DNA of 64,000 nt, from assembly GCF_024723735.1 (NCBI RefSeq), contig NZ_JANQDU010000001.1:868001-932000 (forward strand), given 5' to 3'. Both the position numbers and the translations under genes were made by a program. The DNA is from Frigidibacter sp. ROC022 (GTDB lineage Bacteria; Pseudomonadota; Alphaproteobacteria; Rhodobacterales; Rhodobacteraceae). Every line of letters begins with the position of its first letter. The first letter of the stretch is position 1. Under the pieces are notes generated by a model. The model ran no database searches, was not told where the DNA came from, and worked only from the letters and a program-made list of their open reading frames with translations. This document shows positions 34,142 through 43,336 of this stretch, piece by piece.

Positions 34142-35295
34142 GGATCCTATCCGTTCAGGCACTGGCCATCGACTGCGGGTTTCAGGCCCAGAAGCTTCAG
34201 ACCAGCCGTGTCGCCTCTCCCATGTCGCGCTGGCCGCAGTTCGGCGAGAACCGGTCCAGCTGGATGTGGCCGACCAAGAAGGTCTTTGTCCGGATCGAGT
34301 CCGACGACGGCGTTGTCGGCTGGTCCTGCACCAACGGCGGCGAGATCGTCGCCCTGATCATCGACAAGCATCTTTCGCGACTGATCGAGGGCACGATGGT
34401 CAGGGACATCGCCGATGTCTGGGACCAGATGTTCAATTCCCTGCTTCCCTGCGACCGGTCCGGATTCTCGATGATGGCCGTCGCCGGGGTCGATATCGCG
34501 CTTTGGGATCTGCACGCCAAGACGCTTGGCGTTTCGCTGGCAACGGCCCTGGGGGGCGGCGCCGACGAACTGCCAGTCTACTGCACGACACCGCAGCCCG
34601 AGGCGCAGCAGGGCAGGGGGTGGTGGGGCCTGAAGGCCGCCATGCCCTTCGGCCCGGATGCCGGCGAACAGGGCCTCAAGGCCAATGTCGAGTACATGAC
34701 GGCCTTCCGCCAGGCGGCCGGCCCCGGTGGTCGGGTCATGCTGGATTCCTTCATGGCCTGGGACAGCGACTATACCCTGCGCTTCGCCGAGGCTGCGGAT
34801 CATCACGATCTCTACTGGATCGAGGACCCGCTGCCGCCCTACGACATGGAGGGGCTGCGCCGGCTCAGGTCCAGAACCCGCGGCGGCACCCGGCTGGCGC
34901 TCGGCAACTTCTGCTTCACCCGATGGGACTGCGCCGAGCTGATCCGCGAGGGTCTGGTGGACATCCTGCAACCGGATGTTGCCTGGGCGGGCGGCATCAC
35001 CGAGTGCCTGCGCATTCTCGACATGGCGAAGGCTGCCGACATCCCGGTGATCCTGCACAACACCTGCGAACAGCCCTGGGCGCTGTCGCTTGCCGCGGCG
35101 CGACAGTCCGATGCCGTGGTCGAATTCGTCGATCGGGGCGAGGTCTCACCACTCTATGGCCTGATGGGCGAGCCGCCGATCTTCAGGAACGGGCGGGTCG
35201 CGGTGCCGACGGATGTGTCCGGCAACCGGCCCCCGGCCGACATCGCCACTCAATTCGCAGGCCACTGCGCCGCAAAACACATGAAGGAGGTCTGA
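34138..35295 (+). CDS. Enolase-superfamily dehydratase, L-rhamnonate dehydratase-like
   Basis: A 385-residue enzyme. The Tyr-Cys-Thr-Thr-Pro-Gln-Pro strand, the following GWWGLKAAMPFGPDAGEQGL and MLDSFMAW, and the TIM-barrel order resemble RhmD. Metal ligands are Asp203, Glu229 (WIEDP) and, instead of the Glu seen in RhmD, Asn257 (ALGNFCF); His307 (VILHNT) is the acid/base. A D-E-N set occurs in glucarate dehydratases, so metal binding is not excluded. It sits inside the importer operon between permease and ATPase genes. The product would be 2-keto-3-deoxy-L-rhamnonate or a related compound. Confidence 0.8.
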   Translation: MRILSVQALAIDCGFQAQKLQTSRVASPMSRWPQFGENRSSWMWPTKKVFVRIESDDGVVGWSCTNGGEIVALIIDKHLSRLIEGTMVRDIADVWDQMFNSLLPCDRSGFSMMAVAGVDIALWDLHAKTLGVSLATALGGGADELPVYCTTPQPEAQQGRGWWGLKAAMPFGPDAGEQGLKANVEYMTAFRQAAGPGGRVMLDSFMAWDSDYTLRFAEAADHHDLYWIEDPLPPYDMEGLRRLRSRTRGGTRLALGNFCFTRWDCAELIREGLVDILQPDVAWAGGITECLRILDMAKAADIPVILHNTCEQPWALSLAAARQSDAVVEFVDRGEVSPLYGLMGEPPIFRNGRVAVPTDVSGNRPPADIATQFAGHCAAKHMKEV

Positions 35296-35296
35296 C

Positions 35297-36349
35297 ATGG
35301 GCTCAGTTGCACTTCGCGAAATCCGCAAGTCCTATGGTGCCGTCGAAGTTCTTCACGGCATCGACCTCGACGTTGCCGATGGCGAATTCGTCGTGCTGGT
35401 CGGGCCCTCGGGCTGTGGCAAGTCCACGTTGCTGCGCTCCCTTGCCGGGCTGGAAACCATCAGCGGTGGCGAGATCTCCATCGACGGCGCCAGCATCGTT
35501 CACCTGCCTCCCAAGAGCCGGGACATCGCGATGGTGTTCCAGAACTACGCGCTCTATCCGCATATGAACGTGGCCGAGAACATGGGCTTTGCGCTGAAAA
35601 TGGCCAAGGTCAGCAAGCCCGAGATCGACGCCAAGGTCCGCAAGGCGGCCGAGATCCTCAGCCTCACGCCCTTGCTGGAGCGCTATCCGAAGCAATTGTC
35701 CGGTGGCCAGCGTCAGCGTGTCGCCATGGGCCGTGCCATCGTGCGTGACCCCAAGGTTTTCCTGTTCGACGAACCCCTGTCGAACCTCGATGCCGCCCTG
35801 CGGGTTCAGATGCGTGCCGAGATCAAGGAACTGCATCAGCGGCTGGGCACGACGATCGTCTATGTCACCCATGACCAGATCGAGGCGATGACCATGGCCG
35901 ACAAGATCGTGGTCATGAAGGACGGGCATGTCGAACAGATCGGCGCGCCTCTCGAACTCTACGACTGCCCGGCCAACCGCTTTGTCGCGGGGTTCATCGG
36001 CTCTCCGGCGATGAACTTCATTCCGGCCAGGGTGCAGAACGGACAGGCGCTTCTCGCCGACGGCACGGCGCTGGCGCCTGCACCGGCCGGGCTGGCCGAG
36101 GGGCTGGCCTTTGTCGCCGGGGTCCGGCCCGAGCATCTGATGGTGACGGAGCAGGGCGCAGCGGCCACTGTCACCCTGGTCGAGCCCACCGGCGCCGAAA
36201 TCCAGTTCGTCGTCGATCTGGCCGGCACATCGGTTCTCGTATCCACCCGCGACAGGGTCAACCTGCGCCACGGCGACCGAGTGAGCCTTGCCGTCGAACC
36301 GGGGCGCCTGCATGCCTTCGACACCGAAACCGGCCAGCGGCTGGGCTGA
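35297..36349 (+). CDS. CUT1 ABC importer ATPase (MalK/UgpC type)
   Basis: A 350-residue ATPase with GPSGCGKSTLL, FQNYALYPHM, LSGGQRQRVAMGRAI, FLFDEPLSNLDA and VTHDQIEAM, followed by a C-terminal MOP/TOBE-type domain (GVRPEHLMV). It serves the permeases at 32400-34141. A ribosome site AAGGAGG lies just before the ATG. Confidence 0.93.
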   Translation: MGSVALREIRKSYGAVEVLHGIDLDVADGEFVVLVGPSGCGKSTLLRSLAGLETISGGEISIDGASIVHLPPKSRDIAMVFQNYALYPHMNVAENMGFALKMAKVSKPEIDAKVRKAAEILSLTPLLERYPKQLSGGQRQRVAMGRAIVRDPKVFLFDEPLSNLDAALRVQMRAEIKELHQRLGTTIVYVTHDQIEAMTMADKIVVMKDGHVEQIGAPLELYDCPANRFVAGFIGSPAMNFIPARVQNGQALLADGTALAPAPAGLAEGLAFVAGVRPEHLMVTEQGAAATVTLVEPTGAEIQFVVDLAGTSVLVSTRDRVNLRHGDRVSLAVEPGRLHAFDTETGQRLG

Positions 36350-36354
36350 CGGCC

Positions 36355-37521
36355 ATGCGCATCACGGATATCAGGGTCATACCGTTTCGCACCCATGCAG
36401 ACCGATGGGATTCTGGCCACGGCCGCCCGATCCCCGGCGCCGAGGTGCACCAGACCGTTACCTGCATCGACACCGATGAAGGGCTGACGGGCTATTTCCT
36501 CGGCGGCGGCAAGCACGGGGATCAGGACGGCCTGAACGTGGTCGAGCAGCAGATGCTGACCGGCCGGATCAAGGACCTCCTGGTCGGGCAGGACCCGTTC
36601 GACCGCGAAATGATCTGGAAATGGCTCTGGGTCGCGAACATCCCCGAAGTCGTCGCCAGCGTCGTCGATCTCGCCCTGTGGGACCTGGCAGGCCGTGCCT
36701 TTGGCCTGCCGACCTACAAGGTGATGGGCGGTGCCCGCGACCGGGTGAAGGCCTATGCCTCGACCTACCCCAACATCGGTCCTCCGCAGGTCTATGCCGA
36801 TCACGCATTGGCCTGCCAGGCCCAGGGCTACACCGCCTACAAGATTCATCCGCATTACTTCTGGAACCCGGAGACCGGCCAACCGACACCGGGCCGTCCA
36901 TCCAATATCAAGGCGGATATCGAGACCTGTCACCTGGTGCGCGAGGCCGTCGGCCCGGACATGGTGCTGATGTATGACGTCTGGGGCACCTATCACACGC
37001 TGGAAGAGACAATAAAGGTCGGGCGCGAGCTGGACAAGCTGGACTTCTACTGGTTCGAACATCCGATGCCCGAGTATCGCGTCGAAAGCTACGTCCGCCT
37101 GTGTCGCGAACTCTCGATCCCGATCCTTGCCCCGGAAATCGCGGCGGGCGGGGTCTTTACCCGGGCCGAATGGATTCTGCGCGGCGCTTCGGACATGAGC
37201 CGCATGGACGTGCGGCGCGGCGGGCTGACCGGTTGCCGCAAGACCGCCGTGGTCTGCGAAGCCTACGGCATCAAATGCGAAATCCACATGGCCGGCTGGG
37301 GCAACCTGCAGGCGATGGGCGCCACGTCCGAGGATACCAGCGAGTATTACGAAAAGGGGTTGCTGGCCCCCGGCGTCGATTATGACGCGCCGCATCCCTA
37401 TCTGCGCGCCAACTGCGATCCGATGGATGCCGACGGGATGATCCCGCTGCCGCAGACGCCGGGGCTGGGCTACGAGATCGTCTGGGACTACATCGACGAC
37501 AACCGGATCGACGCGCCATGA
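36355..37521 (+). CDS. Enolase-superfamily dehydratase, second in the deoxysugar operon
   Basis: A 388-residue mandelate-racemase-family enzyme. It has K163-x-H165 (AYKIHPH), Asp208 (MYDVW), Glu235 (WFEHP), Glu261 (APEIAAG) and His311 (EIHMAGWG). The KxH motif and His311 differ from both 14-16 kb dehydratases and the RhmD-like enzyme, so it belongs to another subgroup; a deoxysugar-acid or galactonate-type substrate is plausible. Its TGA overlaps the mutarotase start (ATGA at 37518). Confidence 0.82.
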   Translation: MRITDIRVIPFRTHADRWDSGHGRPIPGAEVHQTVTCIDTDEGLTGYFLGGGKHGDQDGLNVVEQQMLTGRIKDLLVGQDPFDREMIWKWLWVANIPEVVASVVDLALWDLAGRAFGLPTYKVMGGARDRVKAYASTYPNIGPPQVYADHALACQAQGYTAYKIHPHYFWNPETGQPTPGRPSNIKADIETCHLVREAVGPDMVLMYDVWGTYHTLEETIKVGRELDKLDFYWFEHPMPEYRVESYVRLCRELSIPILAPEIAAGGVFTRAEWILRGASDMSRMDVRRGGLTGCRKTAVVCEAYGIKCEIHMAGWGNLQAMGATSEDTSEYYEKGLLAPGVDYDAPHPYLRANCDPMDADGMIPLPQTPGLGYEIVWDYIDDNRIDAP

Positions 37522-37844
37522 TCCGCCGGGTGTGGCTGATGACGCTGAAGCCGGGCTGCGAGGCCGAATACAAGGCCCGCCACGATGCGATCTGGCCCGA
37601 GCTTCTGGAGCTGATGCGCAGCAACGGTATCCGCGATTTCACCATCCACCGCCATGGCCTGACGCTGATCGCGGTGCAGGACCGTGATGCCCTGCCCGTG
37701 GCGACGGAACCGGACCCGGTGCAATGGCGCTGGTGGGCCGAAATGGCGCCCCTGATGCACTGCCACCCCGACACCCGTCCGATTCAGACCGAGGTCGAGG
37801 ATGTCTTCGCCTTTCACGCCGACACGTTTCCGAAGGATAGCTGA
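37518..37844 (+). CDS. rhaM: L-rhamnose mutarotase
   Basis: A 108-residue dimeric alpha/beta-barrel protein. It matches RhaM in length and motifs: MTLKPGCEAEYKARHDAIWPEL, then IHRHGLTLIAV (catalytic His) and the WWAEMAPLM segment. It interconverts the anomers of L-rhamnose; related members act on L-fucose. It is the strongest clue to the sugar handled by this operon. It is 0 bp from the next gene. Confidence 0.9.
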   Translation: MIRRVWLMTLKPGCEAEYKARHDAIWPELLELMRSNGIRDFTIHRHGLTLIAVQDRDALPVATEPDPVQWRWWAEMAPLMHCHPDTRPIQTEVEDVFAFHADTFPKDS

Positions 37845-38729
37845 ATGTCCCAGTTCGATTTCCAAGGGATCATACCGATCCTCGTCACCCCGTTCGACGA
37901 CGAGGGCCGGATCGATTCCGACAGCTTGAAGGCCCTTGTCGAATTCAATGTCTCTTCCGGGGTGCACGGGCTGGGCATCGCCCTGGGCAGCGAAATCTTC
38001 AAGCTGACCGATCCGGAGCGCGATCAGGTTCTGAAACTGGTGGTCGAGACCGTGAACGGTCGGGTCCCGGTGGTGATGAACACCTCTGCGCCCGGAACCG
38101 ACATCGCGGTGACGCTTTCGCGCAGGGCACAGGAGCTTGGCGCGGATGCGCTGATGATCTATCCGATGTCCTTCATGCCGACCGGGCCCGAGGCGATGCT
38201 GGATCTGTTCGACCGGCTCGACTCGGCCACCAGCCTGCCGATCATCCTGCAGGATGTCCCGCAGGCCCCGATCTCGGCGGAAGCCGTCCGGCGCATCGCC
38301 TTGCACGCCAGCAGGACCGCAGCCATCAAGGTCGAGACCCTGCCGACCGTCGCGCAGGTCCGGACCATGGCCGAGAAGGTGGCCGGGCAGTTGACGGTCA
38401 TCGGCGGCGCCGGCGGCAGCTACATGATCGAGGAATACCGCCGTGGAGCGCGGGGAACGATGCCATTCTGCAGCCAGCCAGAGGATTTCGTCGCTGTCTG
38501 GGACCATCTGGTGGCCGGTGACGAGGTTGCGGCCCGCGACAGGTTCGACTCCAGGATCATGGCGATCAATCGGCTGGCCGCCCAGGACGGGGATCTCTTC
38601 TATCATGTTCACAAACGGATCCTGCAGCGCCGGGGCGTGATCGCCGGTGCATTTGTCCGCTCCCCGACCTGCCGCATCGACGCCGTCACCCTGCGCGAGA
38701 TCGACGCGATGCTGGAACGCTATTTCTAG
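37845..38729 (+). CDS. DapA-family aldolase, probably for 2-keto-3-deoxy-L-sugar acid
   Basis: A 294-residue class I lyase with Schiff-base Lys162 (IKVETLP). The Tyr normally found at the end of strand 5 is replaced by Gln136 (IILQDVP). This ILQD variant is known to me from keto-deoxy-sugar-acid aldolase-like members rather than from dihydrodipicolinate synthases. Substrate-loop GSE (48-50) also differs from the usual GTTGE. It would split 2-keto-3-deoxy-rhamnonate to pyruvate and lactaldehyde, a second exit besides the FAH route. Confidence 0.8.
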   Translation: MSQFDFQGIIPILVTPFDDEGRIDSDSLKALVEFNVSSGVHGLGIALGSEIFKLTDPERDQVLKLVVETVNGRVPVVMNTSAPGTDIAVTLSRRAQELGADALMIYPMSFMPTGPEAMLDLFDRLDSATSLPIILQDVPQAPISAEAVRRIALHASRTAAIKVETLPTVAQVRTMAEKVAGQLTVIGGAGGSYMIEEYRRGARGTMPFCSQPEDFVAVWDHLVAGDEVAARDRFDSRIMAINRLAAQDGDLFYHVHKRILQRRGVIAGAFVRSPTCRIDAVTLREIDAMLERYF

Positions 38730-38786
38730 GGCCCGGAAGGTCCGGACCCAGGACATGACGGGCGGCTTCCCGGGCCGTCTTCTCGC

Positions 38787-39794
38787 CTATGCCGCGGCGG
38801 GTGCTTCGCAGAGGTCGGCCAGGGCTTCGGCGGCGATCTCGAACGAGCGGACCCGCGCCGCATGGTCGTGGATCATTCCGGTGACCATCAGCTCGTCCGG
38901 CTGATGGGTCTCGATCAGGGTGGCGAGGGTTTCACGGACCGTCCCGGGCGACCCGGTGGCCGAGCAGGACAGCGATTCCCTCACCTGCGCCATGATGGCG
39001 GGCGGAATGTCCCGTTCGACGTCCTCCACCGGGCGCGGAAGCTTGCCGGGCCGGCCGCTGCGCAGGCGCGCAAAGGCGAGAATCTGGGAAGAGCGCAGAT
39101 AGGCCGCCTCGCGGTCCGTCTCGGCGGCGCAGACCCCGGCGGCGATCATCACATGCGGTTTCTCGAGACGTTCCGAGGGGCGGAAATTGCTGCGATAGAT
39201 TGCCAGGGCCTCGCCCAGCATCGCCGGGGCGAAATGCGAGGCAAAGGCATAGGGCAGGCCCAGATAGGCGGCCAGCTGTGCGCCATAGAGGCTGGAGCCC
39301 AGAATCCAGATCGGCACATGCGTGCCTTCGCCCGGGATGGCGCGGACGGACCGCCCCTCCGGCGGCGCGTCGAAATAGCCGATCAGCTCCTGCACGTCCT
39401 GCGGGAAAGTGTCCTCGGGCGCCATGTGGCGGCGCAGCGCCCGGGCGGTCGCCATGTCGGTCCCGGGGGCCCGGCCGAGCCCCAGGTCGATCCGTCCGGG
39501 ATAGAGTGTCTCCAGCGTGCCGAATTGCTCGGCGACCATCAGCGGCGCGTGGTTGGGCAACATGATCCCGCCGGCCCCGACCCGCATGGTGCGGGTTGCC
39601 GCCGCCACCTGGCCGATCACGACCGCCGTGGCGGCGCTGGCAATGCCGGGCATGTTGTGATGCTCGGCCAGCCAGTAGCGATGATAGCCGAACCCCTCTG
39701 CCGCCTGCGCCAGACTGACCGTGTTCGTCAGGGCGTCGGCCACGGTTTTTCCCTCCGCAACGGGCGAAAGATCGAGAAGTGAGAAATGCTGCAT
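38787..39794 (-). CDS. Luciferase-like (LLM) flavin-dependent monooxygenase
   Basis: A 335-residue TIM-barrel oxidoreductase of the LLM class: [12 protein letters not shown], then [37 protein letters not shown] and [15 protein letters not shown]. This is the YhbW/AlkanalMO-like group. The start at 39794 has GGAGG 5 nt upstream; an in-frame ATG 16 codons earlier lacks one. The substrate is unknown. It is convergent with the aldolase gene and not obviously part of a sugar pathway. Confidence 0.85.
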   Translation of the reverse strand: MQHFSLLDLSPVAEGKTVADALTNTVSLAQAAEGFGYHRYWLAEHHNMPGIASAATAVVIGQVAAATRTMRVGAGGIMLPNHAPLMVAEQFGTLETLYPGRIDLGLGRAPGTDMATARALRRHMAPEDTFPQDVQELIGYFDAPPEGRSVRAIPGEGTHVPIWILGSSLYGAQLAAYLGLPYAFASHFAPAMLGEALAIYRSNFRPSERLEKPHVMIAAGVCAAETDREAAYLRSSQILAFARLRSGRPGKLPRPVEDVERDIPPAIMAQVRESLSCSATGSPGTVRETLATLIETHQPDELMVTGMIHDHAARVRSFEIAAEALADLCEAPAAA

Positions 39795-39929
39795 GCCGGC
39801 CTCCGTTCTTCCGCAGGTAACCACCGAAGCGGACCATGCCAAGGCCGCTCCGGTTCATTGACCGGAAGGCTTGGCCGTCACGGGCATGTTCACGCCACGG
39901 CAAGTTCCCGGGATACCGGTCGCGCCGGG

Positions 39930-40526
39930 CTATCCGGGTTTTCGCGCGACCAGGTCCACCAGGGCGGATTGGCCCGCATGGCGCGTGCCTTCTTTCAGCT
40001 CGGTCTCGTATTCGGCCAGCTGCATCACCTCCCAGTGGCGGAAACGCTCGGCAAGCATGTCGGGCTCATAGAGGTTCTCGACGGCCTTCGGACCGCCGGT
40101 ACCATGGGCGAGCTGCCGGGGCGTGTAGCCATGCAGCAGCAGCACCCCGCCCGGCTTCAGTGTCCGTTCCATGCCGTCGAATATCTCGGCGCGAAAGGCG
40201 GGGTCGGCGAACTGGATGAAGATGGCCGCGACGATATCATAGCTTTCGGGAGTCCAGTCCCAGGTTCTGAGATCGGCGAGCCTGAAATCGACCTCGACGC
40301 CCCGTTCGGCGGCCAGCCGGCGGGCCTTTTCCTGTCCCACGGCCGAGCTGTCCATCGCCGTCACCTTCAGCCCCTGTTCGGCCATGAATACGGAATTGCG
40401 CCCCTCGCCATCCGCCACCGCCAGCGCGGAACCGCCGTTGGCGAGAAGCGCCTGATTGCGGGCCAGGAATTCGCTCGGCTGGGTGCCGAAGATATAGTCG
40501 GGATCTGCGTATCGGGCGTCCCACAT
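39930..40526 (-). CDS. Class I SAM-dependent methyltransferase
   Basis: A 198-residue protein. The SAM motif I is ALAVADGEGRNSVFMAEQG, post-I is VTAMDSSAVGQEKARR, and motif IV is YDIVAAIFIQFA. The tail resembles TehB-like small methyltransferases. The ATG at 40526 is preferred because GGAGGAG lies 6 nt upstream; ATG 40541 overlaps that site. The acceptor is not deducible. Confidence 0.82.
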   Translation of the reverse strand: MWDARYADPDYIFGTQPSEFLARNQALLANGGSALAVADGEGRNSVFMAEQGLKVTAMDSSAVGQEKARRLAAERGVEVDFRLADLRTWDWTPESYDIVAAIFIQFADPAFRAEIFDGMERTLKPGGVLLLHGYTPRQLAHGTGGPKAVENLYEPDMLAERFRHWEVMQLAEYETELKEGTRHAGQSALVDLVARKPG

Positions 40527-40669
40527 GCGAGGCTCCTCCATCTTCTCGGGGCGGTTGACGGACAGGCCGGTTCTGGCCGTCCGGTCGGGTCTGGACAGCT
40601 ATCGCAAATGACGGCGGCGTCTGGAAGGTCCTGGCGCGAATGTGACCGCAGGTTTCGGCCGGGGCGGGA

Positions 40670-42115
40670 TCAGCGTCCGGGCAGCACGTCGGCGAGAATG
40701 CCGAGCCCGCGAAGGATCTCCTTGCGCGGCGGGGCGGCAAACCCCATCACCAGGCCGCTCTCGGCGGGCTGATGCCGGAACTGCATGGACAGGGCCGAGA
40801 CATTGACCCCGTGCTGCGCGGCGATCTGCACCGCCTTCTTGTCGTCCACTTCGGAATTGAACCGCGCCACCAGCTGGATGCCGGTATCAGTGCGCCGCAG
40901 GGTCAGGAGGTCGGAAAGCAGGCGTTCGAATGTCTCGATGAAATACTCCCGCCGCTCGGCATAGAGCCGGCGCATCCGGCGCAGGTGGCGGGTAAGATGC
41001 CCGCCGTTGATGAAGTCGGTCAGCGCTGCCTGCGAGATCAGCGGCGCGAAATGCCCGGTGGAACTCAGGGCCGCCCGCATCGGTTCGCGCAGGGTGTCGG
41101 GCACGACCATGTAGCCGAGCCGCATGGCCGGAAAGAGGATCTTGGCAAAGGTCCCGACAAAGATCGTGCCGGCGTTGGAGGCGATGCCCTGCAGGGCCGG
41201 GATCGGTTGGCCCTGGAACCGGTATTCGCTGTCGTAGTCGTCCTCGATGATCCAGGCCCGCCAGCGCTCCGCCATCCGGATCAGGTCCAGCCGCTGCTGC
41301 ATCGCCATGGTCAGGCCTAGGGGATGCTGGCAAGAGGGCGTCACGAATATGACTTTCGGGGGCACGGCCGGAGGCGTCAGCGCCCAGCCGGTTCGGTTGA
41401 TCCGCAGCGGTTCCAGCCGGGCCCCCGCGCTGACGAATGCCGAACTCATGCCGTAGTAGCCGGGCTCTTCCATCCAGACCGTGTCGCCGGGGTCGAGCAG
41501 GCACCGGGCCAGCAGGTCGAAAGCGGCCTGGGCACCATTGGTCACGATGATCTGTTCGGGAGAGCAGACCACGCCGCGCGACGCGGTCAGGTAGCGGGCG
41601 ATGGCCTCGCGCAGCGGCGGGTAGCCTTCGACGTGGTAGGTCCCGAACAGATCCGATGCCGCGCTCTTGGCGCGACGGTTGGTCAGGCGCGCCCATGTGT
41701 TGAAGGGAAACCGGCTGATGTCCGGCAGACCCGGGTGGAAGGCGGTGATCCCCGGGCTGCCGTGGTGGAACGGTTGCGCCGCCATCGTCCGGCCCCGATT
41801 TGAAAGACTGCCTTCAAAGCGGGCCGGCCCGCCGGGCGCCGCATCGGGCCGTGCGGGCAGGTTCAGCACCACCGGGGCGACGCCGCGCCGTATCTCGACG
41901 AATCCCTCCAACGCCAGCTGATCGTAGGCGGCGATCACGGTGTTCCGCGACAGGCCGAGATCCTGTGCCAGCGCCCGCGTTGCCGGAAGCGGAGCCCCCG
42001 GCGGAAGCGCCCGTGTCTCGATCATGCGGCGCAGGTGATCATAGAGCTGCCGGTGCAGGTTCCGGCGTTTTCGGCGGTCCAGGATCAGGTTGTCGACAGG
42101 AAGGCCGGCCGTCAT
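40670..42115 (-). CDS. mocR: MocR-family regulator (GntR head, aminotransferase-like body)
   Basis: A 481-residue chimera. The N-terminal GntR winged helix (LHRQLYDHLRRMIETRAL, then LPATRALAQDLGLSRNTV) is fused to a fold-type I aminotransferase domain. That domain keeps the PLP pocket: TNGAQAAFDLLAR, EEPGYYGMS, IIEDDYDSEYRF and the lysine in FVGTFAKILFP. It diverges from a MocA-type gene, as mocR does in rhizobial rhizopine loci, for which the family is named. It presumably binds a PLP-amine adduct or amino-cyclitol signal and the palindrome at 42133. Confidence 0.88.
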   Translation of the reverse strand: MTAGLPVDNLILDRRKRRNLHRQLYDHLRRMIETRALPPGAPLPATRALAQDLGLSRNTVIAAYDQLALEGFVEIRRGVAPVVLNLPARPDAAPGGPARFEGSLSNRGRTMAAQPFHHGSPGITAFHPGLPDISRFPFNTWARLTNRRAKSAASDLFGTYHVEGYPPLREAIARYLTASRGVVCSPEQIIVTNGAQAAFDLLARCLLDPGDTVWMEEPGYYGMSSAFVSAGARLEPLRINRTGWALTPPAVPPKVIFVTPSCQHPLGLTMAMQQRLDLIRMAERWRAWIIEDDYDSEYRFQGQPIPALQGIASNAGTIFVGTFAKILFPAMRLGYMVVPDTLREPMRAALSSTGHFAPLISQAALTDFINGGHLTRHLRRMRRLYAERREYFIETFERLLSDLLTLRRTDTGIQLVARFNSEVDDKKAVQIAAQHGVNVSALSMQFRHQPAESGLVMGFAAPPRKEILRGLGILADVLPGR

Positions 42116-42132
42116 GTGGTATCCTCAAATTT

Positions 42133-42145
42133 TGCCAAACTGGCA
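42133..42145. promoter_or_regulatory. Palindrome TGCCA-AAC-TGGCA between mocR and the mocA-like gene
   Basis: A perfect 5-3-5 palindrome 17 bp upstream of the mocR start, in the 96-bp divergent region. It is a candidate binding site for the MocR protein or a second regulator. MocR proteins usually bind direct repeats, so assignment is tentative. Confidence 0.45.
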
Positions 42146-42211
42146 CTTAGTTCAGAACCACTATGCGGCTAGCGTCAGTATCCGTAAAGCAGGCTGCAAG
42201 CGTGGGGGGAC

Positions 42212-43336
42212 ATGGACAAGCTCAGGACAGGAGTCATCGGCGCCGGAACCGTGTCGCAGGTCATGCACCTGCCGAACCTCTGCGGGATGCCCGATCGCTT
42301 CGATCTTGTCGGTGTCTTCGACCCGTCGCCGCGGGTGCGCGGCTTCGTCCAGGACCGCTTCGGCGTCCCGGCGTTCTCCGAGGTTGACGCGCTCCTGTCC
42401 GCACCTCTCGATGCGGTGGTTATCGCCTCGCCCGATGCGCTGCACGGCGAACAGGTGATGGCCGCCCTTGCCGCCGGGTTGCATGTCTTTTGCGAAAAGC
42501 CGCTGGCCTATGGTGCCGGGGCGATCGCCGAGATGATCGCGGCCAGGGACGCGGCGGACAAGGTCTTGCAGGTTGGCTACATGAAGCGCTTCGATCCGGC
42601 CTACGAGACGCTTCTGGACCTGCTGCCTGCCGATGGCGGCCAGTTGATGCAGGTGGTTGTCGAGGTGCTCGACCCCGATTCAGGCCCCTTCATCGGCCAC
42701 CATCCCGGTTGCAACGGCAACGACCTGCCGGAACGGGTCGGGGACGAAATGAGGCGCAAGCGCCGCGCGCAATTGGCGCAGGTCTTCGGGGGGCCGTTGA
42801 ATGATCATGTCGCCCGCGGGTTCTGCGGTCCCTTTGCCTCGTCCATCGTTCATGATGTCAATGCAGTGCACGGCCTGCTCGACCGGCTGGGTCTGGCCAC
42901 CGAAGAGGTCGTCGGAGCGCAGTTCTATGCCGAGGGGCAAGGGGGGCACGGCACCGTGCGCCTTGGCGGTGGTGGGCTGTGGATGATGTCGCATCTGACC
43001 GTGCCCGATCTGCCGCGCTACTGCGAGCGGATCAGCCTGGTCTTCGAGTCGGTATCGTTCGAGCTGGTCTTTCCGTCGCCCTGGCTGGCCAATGTCCCCA
43101 CCGGACTGACGGTGCATGGCGGCGGTGGCGAGCGGCTTCACAGCGAGACGATCCGCTGCGGCTATGCCGAGCCTTTCGAAGAGCAGCTGAAGGGCTTCCA
43201 TGCCGCAGTGGTCGATGGCGCCCCCGTTCGCAACACCGCGGAAGCCGCTGCACGGGACATGGCGCTGCTGAAGGAGATGACCCTTTGGCAGCTGACAAGA
43301 GAAGCCGAGGATACAAGAAACGGAGCCGTCGCATGA
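42212..43336 (+). CDS. mocA: Gfo/Idh/MocA-family dehydrogenase, MocA-like
   Basis: A 374-residue NAD(P)-dependent oxidoreductase: TGVIGAGTVSQVMHLPNL (Rossmann), ASPDALHGEQV and the family lysine in VFCEKPLAYG. GGGGGG precedes the ATG. In the rhizopine pathway MocA-type enzymes oxidise the (amino-)inositol ring to a keto form. Its position opposite mocR and next to an IolE-like gene supports this; other inositol or sugar substrates are possible. Its stop overlaps the IolE-like ATG (ATGA). Confidence 0.8.
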   Translation: MDKLRTGVIGAGTVSQVMHLPNLCGMPDRFDLVGVFDPSPRVRGFVQDRFGVPAFSEVDALLSAPLDAVVIASPDALHGEQVMAALAAGLHVFCEKPLAYGAGAIAEMIAARDAADKVLQVGYMKRFDPAYETLLDLLPADGGQLMQVVVEVLDPDSGPFIGHHPGCNGNDLPERVGDEMRRKRRAQLAQVFGGPLNDHVARGFCGPFASSIVHDVNAVHGLLDRLGLATEEVVGAQFYAEGQGGHGTVRLGGGGLWMMSHLTVPDLPRYCERISLVFESVSFELVFPSPWLANVPTGLTVHGGGGERLHSETIRCGYAEPFEEQLKGFHAAVVDGAPVRNTAEAAARDMALLKEMTLWQLTREAEDTRNGAVA

